The notes below the pieces were generated by a model that made no database searches, had not been told where the DNA came from, and saw only the letters and a list, made by a program, of their open reading frames with translations. This document shows positions 28,701 to 36,732 of a stretch of DNA of 64,000 nt, in pieces (the stretch's first letter is position 1; each line of letters begins with the position of its first letter). The stretch lies in contig JAFMOC010000009.1 of NCBI GenBank assembly GCA_019802505.1, forward strand, positions 11,110,001 through 11,174,000. The letters run 5' to 3'. The position numbers and the translations under genes were made by a program. The DNA is from Corydoras sp. C115. Its lineage: Eukaryota; Chordata; Actinopteri; Siluriformes; Callichthyidae.

Positions 28701-28765
28701 CGCCACACTTCCGCAATGTCGTCAGGACAAGAACTCACAAAAACGTGACCCTTCACATGGTCTGA
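10373..28765 (+). CDS. cfap92: CFAP92 (KIAA1257), cilia- and flagella-associated protein 92
   Basis: Seventeen coding exons join in phase into 1220 codons plus stop: 10373-10577, 10818-11020, 12289-12505, 12704-12841, 13931-14024, 14129-14184, 14322-14483, 17815-17999, 18153-19039, 19139-19333, 20521-20791, 20882-21046, 22015-22227, 22377-22530, 23942-24150, 25712-25827 and 28573-28765. All introns are GT-AG. The start is the first ATG after an in-frame TGA (10340) in the same exon. Residues 69-208 hold the conserved block around FYHIEYNLLPGD and KLNVTREFVVKM, which I associate with DUF4550. A Lys/Arg patch (RLRKRK) follows. Exon 9 (residues 421-716) is the largest. Residues 780-1048 contain the conserved MILCLDKEFGM and HSFTVSPVDVEAEHK blocks. 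The biochemical role is unknown; ciliary function is inferred from the family name and orthology. The gene converges on ACAD9, with only 318 bp between the two stop codons. Confidence 0.9.
10703..10778. repeat. (TA)n microsatellite, CFAP92 intron 1
   Basis: About 76 bp of uninterrupted TA lies about 40 bp upstream of the exon 2 acceptor. Confidence 0.97.
11366..11527 (-). repeat. V-SINE, minus, diverged and truncated
   Basis: It retains the GGCAATTTAGAGCAGCCAAT block, a degraded central domain and the complement of the tRNA-like head (CACTGTGCCGGCC). It lies in CFAP92 intron 2. Confidence 0.7.
11560..12075 (+). mobile_element. Decayed non-LTR retrotransposon ORF2 end
   Basis: Broken frames give WPVATND with CKTRTLKKA, and further on GRSLKTWKTKN followed by a degraded TDG-HKD. 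This is the layout of the C-terminal part of LINE ORF2 proteins after the reverse transcriptase (EAWTL-like, then GRPRTTWMDDIK-like). Stops and frameshifts are frequent. It lies in CFAP92 intron 2. Confidence 0.65.
13181..13262. repeat. (TA)n(CA)n microsatellite
   Basis: A TA run ends in a short CA run immediately before the head of the SINE at 13270. Confidence 0.97.
13270..13453 (+). repeat. V-SINE, plus, internally deleted and broken
   Basis: The head jumps from TTCGCCTCTC straight to GGGTTCTCCAG, losing about 110 bp including the B box. The copy stops at CTGTCCTGGGTG, where an opposite-strand copy begins. Confidence 0.88.
13454..13790 (-). repeat. V-SINE, minus, full length
   Basis: It begins with the complement of the ATGAATGA tail directly after the broken plus copy and ends in CTAAGCCACCGG. 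The two form an inverted pair in CFAP92 intron 4. Confidence 0.92.
14575..15245. repeat. AT-rich long-inverted-terminal repeat element, copy 1
   Basis: It is built from variants of CATAATGCATTATAA and CATAAAGCTTTATAA and ends in ATACCAGATTCATTTAAAGTG-TTACC. The best-preserved ends of this family are at 59140-60410. It fills CFAP92 intron 7 next to a hAT MITE. Confidence 0.65.
15414..15820 (+). mobile_element. hAT-type MITE, copy 1, with 8-bp target duplication
   Basis: The element starts TAGGGGTGTCTTCAACTA and ends CTCACTCCTA, so its ends are inverted copies of TAGGRGTG. It is flanked by identical GTTTATAT at 15406-15413 and 15821-15828. Internal palindromic phrases include ATAGTCGA and GTCGACTA. 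There is no transposase, so it is nonautonomous. An 8-bp duplication fits the hAT superfamily. Confidence 0.85.
15829..16560. other. Unique segment with an orphan splice-ready open frame
   Basis: No repeat is recognised here. A good acceptor, GTGCACTGTAG, at 16301-16310 opens a plus frame running to TGA at 16550-16552 with about 79 codons (VDLGDWPPCRVQVLEASNW onward). The frame phase matches the end of CFAP92 exon 7. The minus strand also has a long open frame (16429-15929), so openness alone is weak evidence. It could be an alternative short-isoform exon, an old exon copy, or chance. Confidence 0.3.
16625..17628. repeat. AT-rich long-inverted-terminal repeat element, copy 2, rearranged
   Basis: Multiple CATTATGAATACCAGATTCA ends occur inside the stretch (near 17308 and 17520), so more than one insertion or duplication is merged here. 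The inverted repeat 17319-17532 is embedded in it. Confidence 0.6.
17319..17532. repeat. Inverted repeat, ~80-bp arms
   Basis: The left arm (about 17326-17413) contains ACACAGAGGCAATTTTGAGC and ATAGTCTGTGTG. The right arm (about 17449-17530) is its near-perfect reverse complement. The spacer is about 36 bp. The arms include a V-SINE-like GGCAATTT...CAATTCA piece. Confidence 0.85.
17629..17748 (-). repeat. V-SINE, minus, truncated
   Basis: It runs from GAGGCAATTTAGAGCAATC to CCACTAAGCCACCG with a shortened centre. It ends about 66 bp upstream of the CFAP92 exon 8 acceptor. Confidence 0.75.
18153..19039 (+). CDS. cfap92: CFAP92 exon 9 (largest exon, residues ~421-716)
   Basis: The acceptor is CACTTACAG|GAAACC. 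Two donors are possible at the 3' end. TGG|GTAACA (19022) would leave phase 0 and hit a TGA at once in exon 10 if the good TTTTGCAG acceptor is used. GAT|GTAAGC (19039) leaves phase 2 and reads through exon 10 as FCEDMENRVSV. I therefore chose 19039. The exon contains an acidic run (EQEEEEEHEAE) near its middle and a KKNLWNPYGIAKLDLSDFL block. Confidence 0.85.
19343..20135. repeat. AT-rich long-inverted-terminal repeat element, copy 3, internally tandem
   Basis: A block containing GTGTTATGAATACTTTATAAAG and TGCATTAAGAAT repeats at roughly 170-180 bp spacing (near 19560, 19730, 19890 and 20065). The family's sequence has therefore begun to expand in tandem within CFAP92 intron 10. Confidence 0.65.
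21056..21160. repeat. (TA)n microsatellite, left of a SINE
   Basis: About 100 bp of TA begins 10 bp after the donor of CFAP92 exon 12 (21046), interrupted once by CACA. Confidence 0.97.
21161..21446 (-). repeat. V-SINE, minus, embedded in TA repeats
   Basis: The copy has TA microsatellite on both sides. The stretch between GCCCATCC and GCGCCAATC is deleted by about 45 bp. A ten-G run sits at the tail-side hypervariable position. Confidence 0.9.
21447..21527. repeat. (TA)n microsatellite, right of a SINE
   Basis: About 80 bp of TA. With the left tract it looks like one TA array split by the SINE. Confidence 0.97.
21542..21946 (+). mobile_element. hAT-type MITE, copy 2, with 8-bp target duplication
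   Basis: It starts TAGGGGTGTCTTCAACTA and ends GCTCACCCCTA. It is flanked by ATAATAAT at 21534-21541 and 21947-21954. It has the same orientation and internal order as copy 1, with local differences such as an extra TGATGAATAG. Confidence 0.85.
22258..22288. repeat. Short (TA)n tract
   Basis: About 30 bp of TA, roughly 30 bp after the CFAP92 exon 13 donor. Confidence 0.95.
22560..23038 (+). mobile_element. L2/Rex1-like LINE ORF2 3' fragment
   Basis: Broken frames give YCNALLVGLPASTIRPL, LIQNSAA and HWLPVAAA in order, the standard run at the C-terminal end of fish L2-like reverse transcriptase ORFs. A FKKLL-like end (TTTTTAAGAAACTACTG) follows. A (TC)n tract at about 22692-22731 interrupts it. 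It is nonfunctional and lies in CFAP92 intron 14. Confidence 0.8.
23040..23230 (-). repeat. V-SINE A of a three-copy cluster, minus, broken
   Basis: It runs from the tail (TTATCTCCCGCTTTATCG) to AATTCAATTGACCATGATG and is cut where a plus copy begins. The cut is in the same internal segment as in the cluster at 33794-34570. Confidence 0.88.
23232..23397 (+). repeat. V-SINE B of the cluster, plus, broken
   Basis: It has a full tRNA-like head with B box and central block, and stops at ACATGGTCAATTG. A minus copy follows immediately. Confidence 0.88.
23398..23738 (-). repeat. V-SINE C of the cluster, minus, full length
   Basis: It begins TTCATTCATTATCTCCTGC and ends CTAAACCACCGTGTCACC. It is the youngest of the three by nesting order. 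Confidence 0.9.
23812..23858 (+). repeat. Tail of a third SINE-like family
   Basis: GCTTTGGATAAAAGCATCTG is the complement of the motif at the start of the element at 32565. Only the tail remains. Confidence 0.6.
24209..24556 (+). repeat. V-SINE, plus, full length
   Basis: The head is GGCGGCACGGTGGCTTAGTG and the tail AGATAATGAATGAATGAATA. It sits after a short TATATATA tract, about 59 bp past the CFAP92 exon 15 donor. Confidence 0.92.
24590..25320. repeat. Degenerate AT-rich tandem repeat
   Basis: Variants of CATCTAATCCAAGATAATCC repeat roughly every 35-45 bp throughout CFAP92 intron 15. The copies are diverged, so this is an old minisatellite. Confidence 0.75.
25405..25521 (+). other. Possible alternative terminal exon of CFAP92
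   Basis: After TTGGCAG a frame in phase with exon 15 reads QVGLSSLCDFVGIETKSDLK and reaches TAA at 25519-25521. The polypyrimidine tract is poor and no donor follows. It could be a read-in alternative end or chance; the main model skips it. Confidence 0.2.
25934..26282 (+). repeat. V-SINE, plus, full length
   Basis: The head has lost one G (GGCGGCACGTGGCTTAG); the B box and central block are otherwise intact. The tail is GATAATGGATGGAT. Confidence 0.92.
26312..26478 (-). repeat. V-SINE, minus, 3' half only
   Basis: It runs from CATCTTCCATTTAATTCTAC through an expanded G run to TATATACGGGCAATTA. The head and central block are missing. Confidence 0.8.
26560..26686 (-). repeat. Third SINE family, minus, fragment
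   Basis: It contains CCTGGAGCAATAAGGGTTAA, CTCAAGGACCCAAATGG and a degenerate B-box complement (GATGTGAACCTCCAACC). It matches 32565-32768. Confidence 0.65.
26901..27245 (+). repeat. V-SINE, plus
   Basis: The copy starts GGCACTTTGGCTTAGTGG. A small deletion in the central block removes CCGGTTTCC. A CACACA run interrupts the usual CCGCGACCC position. Confidence 0.9.
27246..27496. other. Unique segment in CFAP92 intron 16
   Basis: A plus frame of 68 codons (MAQKLQQIANKLVLVKHKRP onward) lies at 27275-27481. I recognise no domain and see no splice sites that fit CFAP92. Origin unknown. Confidence 0.3.
27497..27845 (-). repeat. V-SINE, minus, full length
   Basis: It has a TTCATTCATTCATTATC tail complement at the left and CCACCGTACCGCC at the right. 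Confidence 0.92.
27964..27987. repeat. Poly-G tract
   Basis: More than 20 consecutive G residues not inside a recognised SINE. Length may be unreliable. Confidence 0.8.
28187..28526 (+). mobile_element. hAT-type MITE, copy 3, with 8-bp target duplication
   Basis: It starts TAGGGCTGTATTCATCTA and ends GCTCACCCCTA. It is flanked by TGGTTTAT at 28179-28186 and 28527-28534. It is shorter than copies 1 and 2 because about 65 bp of the right half is missing. It lies 46 bp upstream of the last CFAP92 exon. Confidence 0.85.
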
Positions 28766-28822
28766 AGCGCACGGCATCATCCCAGTCCTCGTGAAATTAA
28801 TCTAAATTAACTTTAGATTTCT

Positions 28823-28828
28823 AATAAA
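28823..28828 (+). terminator. CFAP92 polyadenylation signal
   Basis: AATAAA lies 58 bp after the CFAP92 stop codon, in the 318-bp gap to the convergent ACAD9 stop. Confidence 0.6.
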
Positions 28829-29083
28829 AGAAAAGACAAAATGCTAAAGAATTAAGAGTAATTATTATTATATTGTATCAGAATATGAATACGGAGAGCG
28901 TACAGTCCTCAATAAAGTCCGTTAACTGTTTCATTAATACAACATATGAATCGGATGATTGCAATAAGTGCTATAAATTATAATTACACCTCGTCAGGTG
29001 AAAGGATGGATGAGTTTAGTACGGTCACTGAATCATCCAAACGTTGCCCGGTTGCCGGAGTCCAATCAGAGGAGGCGATCATG

Positions 29084-32000
29084 TTAAAATGTTCTTTCAA
29101 GAGGGTGGGAGCAGATGTACATGCGCTTTTCCAGGACCTCCTTGGCAATCTTCTTGATGTTGTCATCGTTGTTCTCCGGCGAATCTGGAATGATAAATAA
29201 AAACAGCCACATGGAGCAGCGGTGAGGCGGGTGAGCTGTATCGTGTCTGAGGTCTGATGGTAAGCTCGTCGTGTTAACCGCTGATTTATGGAACAAAAGG
29301 TTAAGTGCGAGAGCTGGCTTCTCGCGGCGCTCTATTAAAATGCACATGGTCTGCTTCCAATCATTTCTCATACTCACGTTTTTGCAGCTGAACCATCCAG
29401 TAGTTGTTCTTAAAAAACGCCTCCTTGCAAAAATTGTTGGCGAGCAGCACCTAGAACAACATTGGTGGTGATTGGGACGATTGAGGAAATCGCACAAGCG
29501 TAACATAAAGACTGACGTTTGAACAATTCAGGGGGCAGAACATCCATCCATCCATTATCTTCCGCTTTATCCTCTATTAGGGTCCCAATGCCCATCCAGG
29601 GGAGAACGTTTCAGGCGCTGGGCAGATACACCCAGGACAGGACGCCAATCTATCGCTGGACACACACTCACTCAAACACACTCTATATGGGGCAATTTGG
29701 AGAACTCAATTGACTTGATCCATGGTTTTGGACTGTGGGAGGAAACCGGAGGAAACCCACGCGGACAACATGGAAACTCCACTCAGATGGGGATTTGAAC
29801 CAGGAATCCCTAGTGCTGAGAGGAGAACATGCCAACCATTAAGCCACCGTGCCGCCCGGGGAAGAACTAGGTGGTTTTTATTTTTAATATTTCTTTTTAA
29901 GCCTAAACAACACTGAAAACCCGTAAACATGAAATATTACTTGGATGTTAAAACGTTTGCCAGACTAAAGCTATACAAGTGAACATTATATCAAACGTTA
30001 CACTATAGTTGTCTGAATTAACCATAAAATTGCCAAAATTGGACCTATATTCAAGGATTCAAGGAGACTTTGTCATTTACGTCACATGTGGAACATGAAA
30101 TGTAAACGAAATTGCATTTCACAGACCCAGTTTACCCCAAGTGGTAGATTTTTTTTTTTAATTATTTGAAATATTACGTAAAAAAAAAAAAAAAAATAAT
30201 GAATTGGGTGGCAAGGTGGCTTAGTGGTTGGCATGTTCTCCTCTCAGCGCTAGGGATTCCCGGTTCGAATCCCCATCTGGGTGGAGTTTCCATGTTCTCC
30301 CCGTGTCCACGTGGGTTTCCTCCGGGTTCTCCGGTTTCCTCCCACAGTCCAAAATCATGGATCAAGTCAATTGAGTTCTCCAAATTGCCCCATATAGAGT
30401 GTGTGTGTGTCCAGCAATAGATTGGTGTCCTGTCCTGGGTGTATCTGCCCAGCGCCCGAGACGTTCTCCCCTGGATGGGCATGGGGAACCCCCCCTCCCC
30501 CGCTACCCTAGTAGAGGATAAAGTGGAAGATAATGAATGGAATAATGAATAATAAATATGTAAATATAAAATGTAGTATGACACTGGACACACACTCACA
30601 CGCACAGACACACTCTATATGGGGCAATTTGGAGAACTCAATTGACTTGATCCATGATTTTTGGACTGTGGGAGGAAACCGGAGAACCCGGAGGAAACCC
30701 ACGCGGACACGGGGAGAACATGGAAACTCCACTCAGATTGGGATTCAAACTGGGAATCTCTAGCGCTGAGAGGAGAACATGCTAAACCACCAAGCCACCG
30801 TGCCGCCCAAATCTGCATTCATGACATATGAAGTAATTCCTTTACCTCGTGTTCGTGGTTACGAAGACCAATGCTGATGGAACGGCTGGATCGGGACAAC
30901 ACCGCTGTCATTGCATAAAGGTTGATCAGAGTATCGGCGACTCTCTTCAACACCAGTTGTTCGTCCACGATAGTCTGAAAGGCACAGGGAACATACCAAA
31001 CTTCAGTAATTCAGCTTAACATGTTCTCTAACCTGCAAAAGTTGGAGAAATTCTGCTCCAAGTACGAATTGTTATGCTGAGCGCACATAATTTCCGATAT
31101 GCAGTTTTAAAAACACTTTCCAATACACTGCGGTTTGAATAACACGATCAGGTATCATTTTTGATTCACTTGGACACTGATTCATTTAAATTAATCACTT
31201 CACTAAAGTGAATCAAATCCTAAATAATTCAAATAGTAAAAGGTGGTGATTAGTTGTGCACAGCGGCCCGGTGGCTTAGTGGTTAGCATGTTCTCCTCTC
31301 AGCTCTGGGAATTCCCGGTTCGAATCCCAATCTGGGTGGAGTTTCCATGTTCTCCCCGTGTCCGTGTGGGTTTCCTCCGGGTTCTCCGGTTTCCTCCCAC
31401 AGTCCAAAAACATGGATCAAGTCAATTGAATTCTCCAAATTGCCCCATATAGAGTGTGTCTGTGTGAGTAAGTGTGCCCAGCGATAGATTGCCCCCCCCC
31501 TGTCCTGGGTGTATCTGCCCAGCACCCGAGACGTTCTCCCCTGGATGGGCATGGGGAACCCCCCTCCCCCCAACCCTGATATAGGATAAAGCAGAAGATA
31601 ATGGATGGATGGATAGTTGTCCACGTCATGGATTTATTAACCAGACAGCAGCTCAGCCAATAGGATTTTAGATCTAAAACTAGCATCATTTAATATCTTA
31701 TTCCAGTTTAGTCAAAACCAAATGGTTGGAAGATGTCTACTGACTTTATTAACTTTATTATCACCGTGCAGAGTACAAGTACCTAATATCCAGGGGTAAT
31801 GAATTCCCAGACTGTGGAATTCATTACCCCTGGATATTAGGTCGTTAACAGGCATAGAGGAATTTAAAACTCACCTTAAAACCTACCTCTTTTCTTTGGC
31901 CTATGAATTTGGTTAACCTGGTGATCTTCTATTTCTTCCATTTCTTTTCTATTTATTCATTTTAATATGTTTAATGTGTATTTTATTCTGCTGTCCTCAT

Positions 32001-35000
32001 TTATTATTTGTTATTTTGCTGTACAGCACTTTGGTCCGCTGCGGTTTTAAATGTGCTTTATAAATAAAATTGAATTGAATGGGGCGGCACGATGGCTTAG
32101 TGGTTAGCACGTTCGCCTCTCAGTGCTGGGGATTCCCGGTTCGAATCCCCATCTGGGTGCAGTTTCCATGTTCTCCCCGTGTCTGCGTGGGTTTCCTCCA
32201 GGTTCTCCGGTTTCCTCCCACAGTCCAAAAACATGGATCAAGTCAATTGAATTCTCCAAATTGCCCCATATAGAGTGTGCTTGTGTGAGTGAGTGTGTGC
32301 CCAGTGATGGATTGGCGCCCTGTCCTGGGTCTATCTGCCCAGCGCCCGAGATGTTCTCCCCTGGATGGGCATGGGGAACCCCACCGCGACCCTAATAGAG
32401 GATAAAGCGGGAGATAATGGATGGATGAATGAATTGAATTGAAGTACAGGGCCGATGAAATATAGTAAGAACACCGTCTTTCCCTGACGGGGAATCGAAC
32501 GCGGGCCGAGGCGGTGAGAGCACCGAATTCTAGCCACTAGACCACCAGGGACTCGTACTTTACATTTGATCATTTAGCAGACGCTTTTATCCAAAGCGAC
32601 CTACAAAGTGAGCACAGGGTTGACCACTGCCCCCTGGAGCATTAAGAGTGAAGGGTCTTGCTCAAGGACCCACACTGGTAACTTCATTGGACCTGAGATT
32701 TGAACCCCCAACCTTCAGATTGATAGCACAACACCCTAACCACTGAGCCAACACACTCCCACCGAGCCACCACGCTATTGGACGAAGAAGAAAAAAACGG
32801 TCAGTAATAATCTACTTGGCTTTAGAAGTTCAAATTAAAATCCAAAGCTTGCTGAAAAGCCTTTCCATTCATTATCTTCCGCTTTATCCTCTATTAGGGT
32901 CGCGGTGGGGTTCCCCATGCCCATCCAGGGGAGAACGTTTCGGGCGCTGGGCAGATACACCCAGGACAGGACGCCAATCTATCACTGGACACACACTCAC
33001 TTACACAGACACACTCTATATGGGGCAATTTGAAGAACTCAATTGACTTGATCCATGTTGTTGGACTGTGGGAGGAAACCTGAGAACCCGGAGGAAACCC
33101 ACACGGACACGGGGAGAACATGGAAACTCCACCCAGATTGGGATGCGAACGGGGAATCCCCAGCGCTGAGAGGAGAACATGCCAACCACTAATGAAAAGC
33201 TTTTGGAGCCCCGTTATTTTCTTTTTAACGGTTTATTGATCCCTGTATGATGTGGTTGAAAAGTCTGCACCAGCATAACTGCGACGTCATTCTGAGCAAC
33301 TGCATATGAACGAAAAGCTCGAGGGAATTCTCCGCTTTGACTTTAATGCTGCACTCGATGGAAACAACATTTTTATACAACGTTTGATTTAAATGAGTCC
33401 CATGCAGCATTTTCTGAAGCTCTGCCAGCATATAATTTCACTGATGTAGTAAATCCAAGTAAGAGCCAACTCCGAAACGGTGATGTCATGCAGCTGAGAC
33501 CTTCTCTGTGGTTCTTTTTTTTTTTTTTTGACTTTGGGAACTAGGTGGGGCACAAATGCTCATGCACAATTATAGCACAATATTCGAAGGGAGGGTCACC
33601 GATATTCAGTGAGAAGCAACATCTCCCATGATTCTCATATTATGGAAACTTTCTGTATTAGAAAAGAAAGTGTAATTTAACTTTTATGTTTACACACATA
33701 CATTCATACACGCATGTATGCATATAAACACATCTACAGGCCATTATATTAGGTCCTCCTCCTCAGTTCTACACTTTTTTTGTGTGTTTTTGTGTGCCAA
33801 TCTATCACTGGGCACACACTCACTCACACAGACACACTACAGTATATGGGGCAATTTGGAGATTTCATTTGACCTTGGGGCGGCATGGTGGCTTAGTGGT
33901 TAGCATGTTCCCCTCTCAGCACTAGGGATTCCCGGTTCGAATCCCAATCTGGGTAGAGTTTCCATGTTTTCCCCGTGTCCGTGTGGGTTTCCTCCGGGTT
34001 CTCCGATTTCCTCCCACAGTCCAAAAAACATGGATCAAGGTCAATTTCATCCATCCATTATCTTCCGCTTTATCCTATATTAGGGTCGTGGGAGGGTTCC
34101 CCATGCCCATCCAGGGGAGAACGTTTCGGACACTGGGCACATACACCCAGGACAGGACGCCAATCTATTGCTGGACACACTCACACACTCTATATGGGGC
34201 AATTTGGAGAACTCAATTGACTTGATCCATGTTTTTGGACTGTGGGAGGAAACCGGAGATCCCGGAGGAAACCCATGCAGACACGTGGAGAACATGGAAA
34301 CCACCCAGATTGGGATTCGAACCGGGAATCCCTAGCGCTGAGAGGAGAACATGCAAACCACTAAGCCACTGTGCCGCCCCAAGGTCAAAAGAAATCTCCA
34401 AATTGCCCCATATAGAGTGTGTCTGTGTGAGTGAGTGTGTGCCCAGTGATAGATTGGCGCACTGTCCTGGGTCTATCTGCCCAGTGCCCGAAACGTTCTC
34501 CCTTAGATTGGAATGAGCAACCCCCCCCCCCCGTAGTAGAAGATACAGTGGAAGAAAATGGATGGATGGAGGCACCTGTGCAGTAATGTATATTTATTCA
34601 TTCATTATCTTCCGCTTTATATTCTATTAGGGTCACGGGGGGGGGGGGGGGGGGGGGGGTGTTCCCCATGCCCATCCAGGGGAGAACGTTCCAGGTGTTG
34701 GGCAGGTACACTCAAGACAGGGTGCCAATCCATCTCTTGGCACACACTCACTCACACAGACACACTCTATATGGGGCAATTTGGAGAACTCAATTGACTC
34801 GATCCATGTTTTTGGACTGTGGGAGAAAACCGGAGAACCCGGAGGAAACCCACGCGGACACGGGGAGAACACGCAAACTCCACCCAGATGGGGAATCGAA
34901 CCGGGAATCCCTAGCGCTGAGAGGAGAACATGCTAACCACTAAGCCAATAATGTATATATTGTCAGTAAAAAGAGATGTTCTAAAAGAGAACTGAGGGAA

Positions 35001-36682
35001 CTTGCGACAGCTGTCTCCCACATGAAGCCGTACATTACCTCAGCGTTACGGGGAACAGTGAGACAGGCCCACGCTCATTCCCCTGCGCCTCCTTATGGCA
35101 GGCAGCATCGCTTTGGGATGTTAAATTAACGGCATGTTGGTTTTTCCCCTGCTCCAGAGGTATTTGAGAAATGCGCAGAGGAAACGATCAACAGAAGCAC
35201 AGATAGCTCGGAAAACTGCGAAGTGCGGAACGAGAAATCAAGAGCGAGCTTTACGGGAAGCCGTGCTGCCGGTGCGAGCGTATAACGTATGTCTAATTCA
35301 TTCATTATGTTCCGCTTTATCCTCTATTAGGGTCGCGGGGGGGAACATAATGGATGGATGTAAATTACCAGATGCATATGACCAACATTTTATGAAGCTT
35401 TATGAATGCACTTATAATACATTATTCATCCATCCATTATCTTCCGCTTTATACTCTATCAGTGTTGTGGGGGGGTTCTCCATGCCCATCCAGGGGAGAA
35501 CGTTTCGGGCGCTGGGCAGATACACCCAGGACAGGACGCCAATCTATCACTGGGCACACACTCACTCACACAGACACACTCTATATGGGGCAATGTGGAG
35601 AACTCAATTGACTTGATCCATGTTTTTGGACTGTGGGAGGAAACCGGAGAACCCGGAGGAAACCCACGCAGACACGGGGAGAACATGGAAACTCCACCCA
35701 GATGGGGATTCGAACCGGGAATCCCTAGTGCTGAGAGGCGAACGTGCAAACCACTAAGCCACCGTGCCTATTAAGAGTTTCAAGTTAAAAATTATTGTAA
35801 CATGTTCTTTAGATCTATATTGTATTCATAATGTATTATAAAGTGGCACGGTGGCTTAGTGGTTAGCATGTTCTCCTCTCAGCACTAGAGATTCCCGGTT
35901 CGAATCCCCATCTGGGTGGAGTTTCCATGTTCTCCCCGTGTCCGTGTGGGTTTCCTCCGGGTTCTCCGGTTTCCTCCCACAGTCCAAAAACATGGATCAA
36001 GTTGGTCAATTGAGTTCTCCAAATTGCCCCATATAGAGTGTGTATGTGTGAGTGAGTGTGTGCCCAGTGATGGATCGGCGCCCTGTCCTGGGTGTATCTG
36101 CCCAGCGCCCGAGACGTTCTCCTCTGGATGGGCATGGGGAACCCCACCGCGACCCTAATAGAGTATAAAGCGGAAGATAATGGATGAATGAATAATGTAT
36201 TATAAGTGCATTCATAAAGCTTCATAAAATGTTGGACATATGCATCTGGTAATTTACATCCATCCATTATCTTCCGCTTTATCCTATATTAGGGTCGCAG
36301 TGGGGTTCCCCATGCCCATCCAGGGAAGAACATCTCGGGCGTGGGGCAGATACACCCAGGACAGGGCGCCAATCCATTGCTGGACACACGCACACTCACA
36401 CTCAGACACACTCTATATGGGGCAATTTGGAGAATTCAATTGACTTGATCCATGTTTTTGGACTGTGGGAGGAAACCGGAGAACCCGGAGGAAACCCACA
36501 CAGACACGGGGAGAACATGGAAACTCCACCCAGATTGGGATTTGAACCAGGAATCCCTAGTGCTGAGAGGACTACGTGCTAAACACTAAGCCACCGTGCC
36601 GCCCTTGTTAATTTACATATTTATTTATAATAATAATGGTCATAAAGTATTATAATAATACGACAAAGCTTTTTAACCCAAA

Positions 36683-36732
<50 letters not shown>

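Larger units (their letters stand above)
35341..36262. repeat. Large inverted repeat, arms ~420 bp
   Basis: The left arm (35341-35767) has an outer non-SINE part with AATTACCAGATGCATATG and AGCTTTATGAATGCAC, then a minus V-SINE. The right arm (35842-36262) has a plus V-SINE, then the reverse complement of the same outer part (GCATATGCATCTGGTAATTT). The spacer is about 75 bp. Inverted sharing of the non-SINE flank shows a duplication event rather than two independent SINE insertions. Confidence 0.85.

Noticed and set aside
29185..29506. N-terminal part of the minus-strand open frame that includes the last ACAD9 exon
   Set aside because: It reads through the intron and acceptor. Only 29184-29084 is exon.
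33225..33431. 68-codon minus-strand open frame considered as the missing ACAD9 exon
   Set aside because: Its sequence shows no similarity to the expected segment, and there are no suitable phase 0 splice sites around it.
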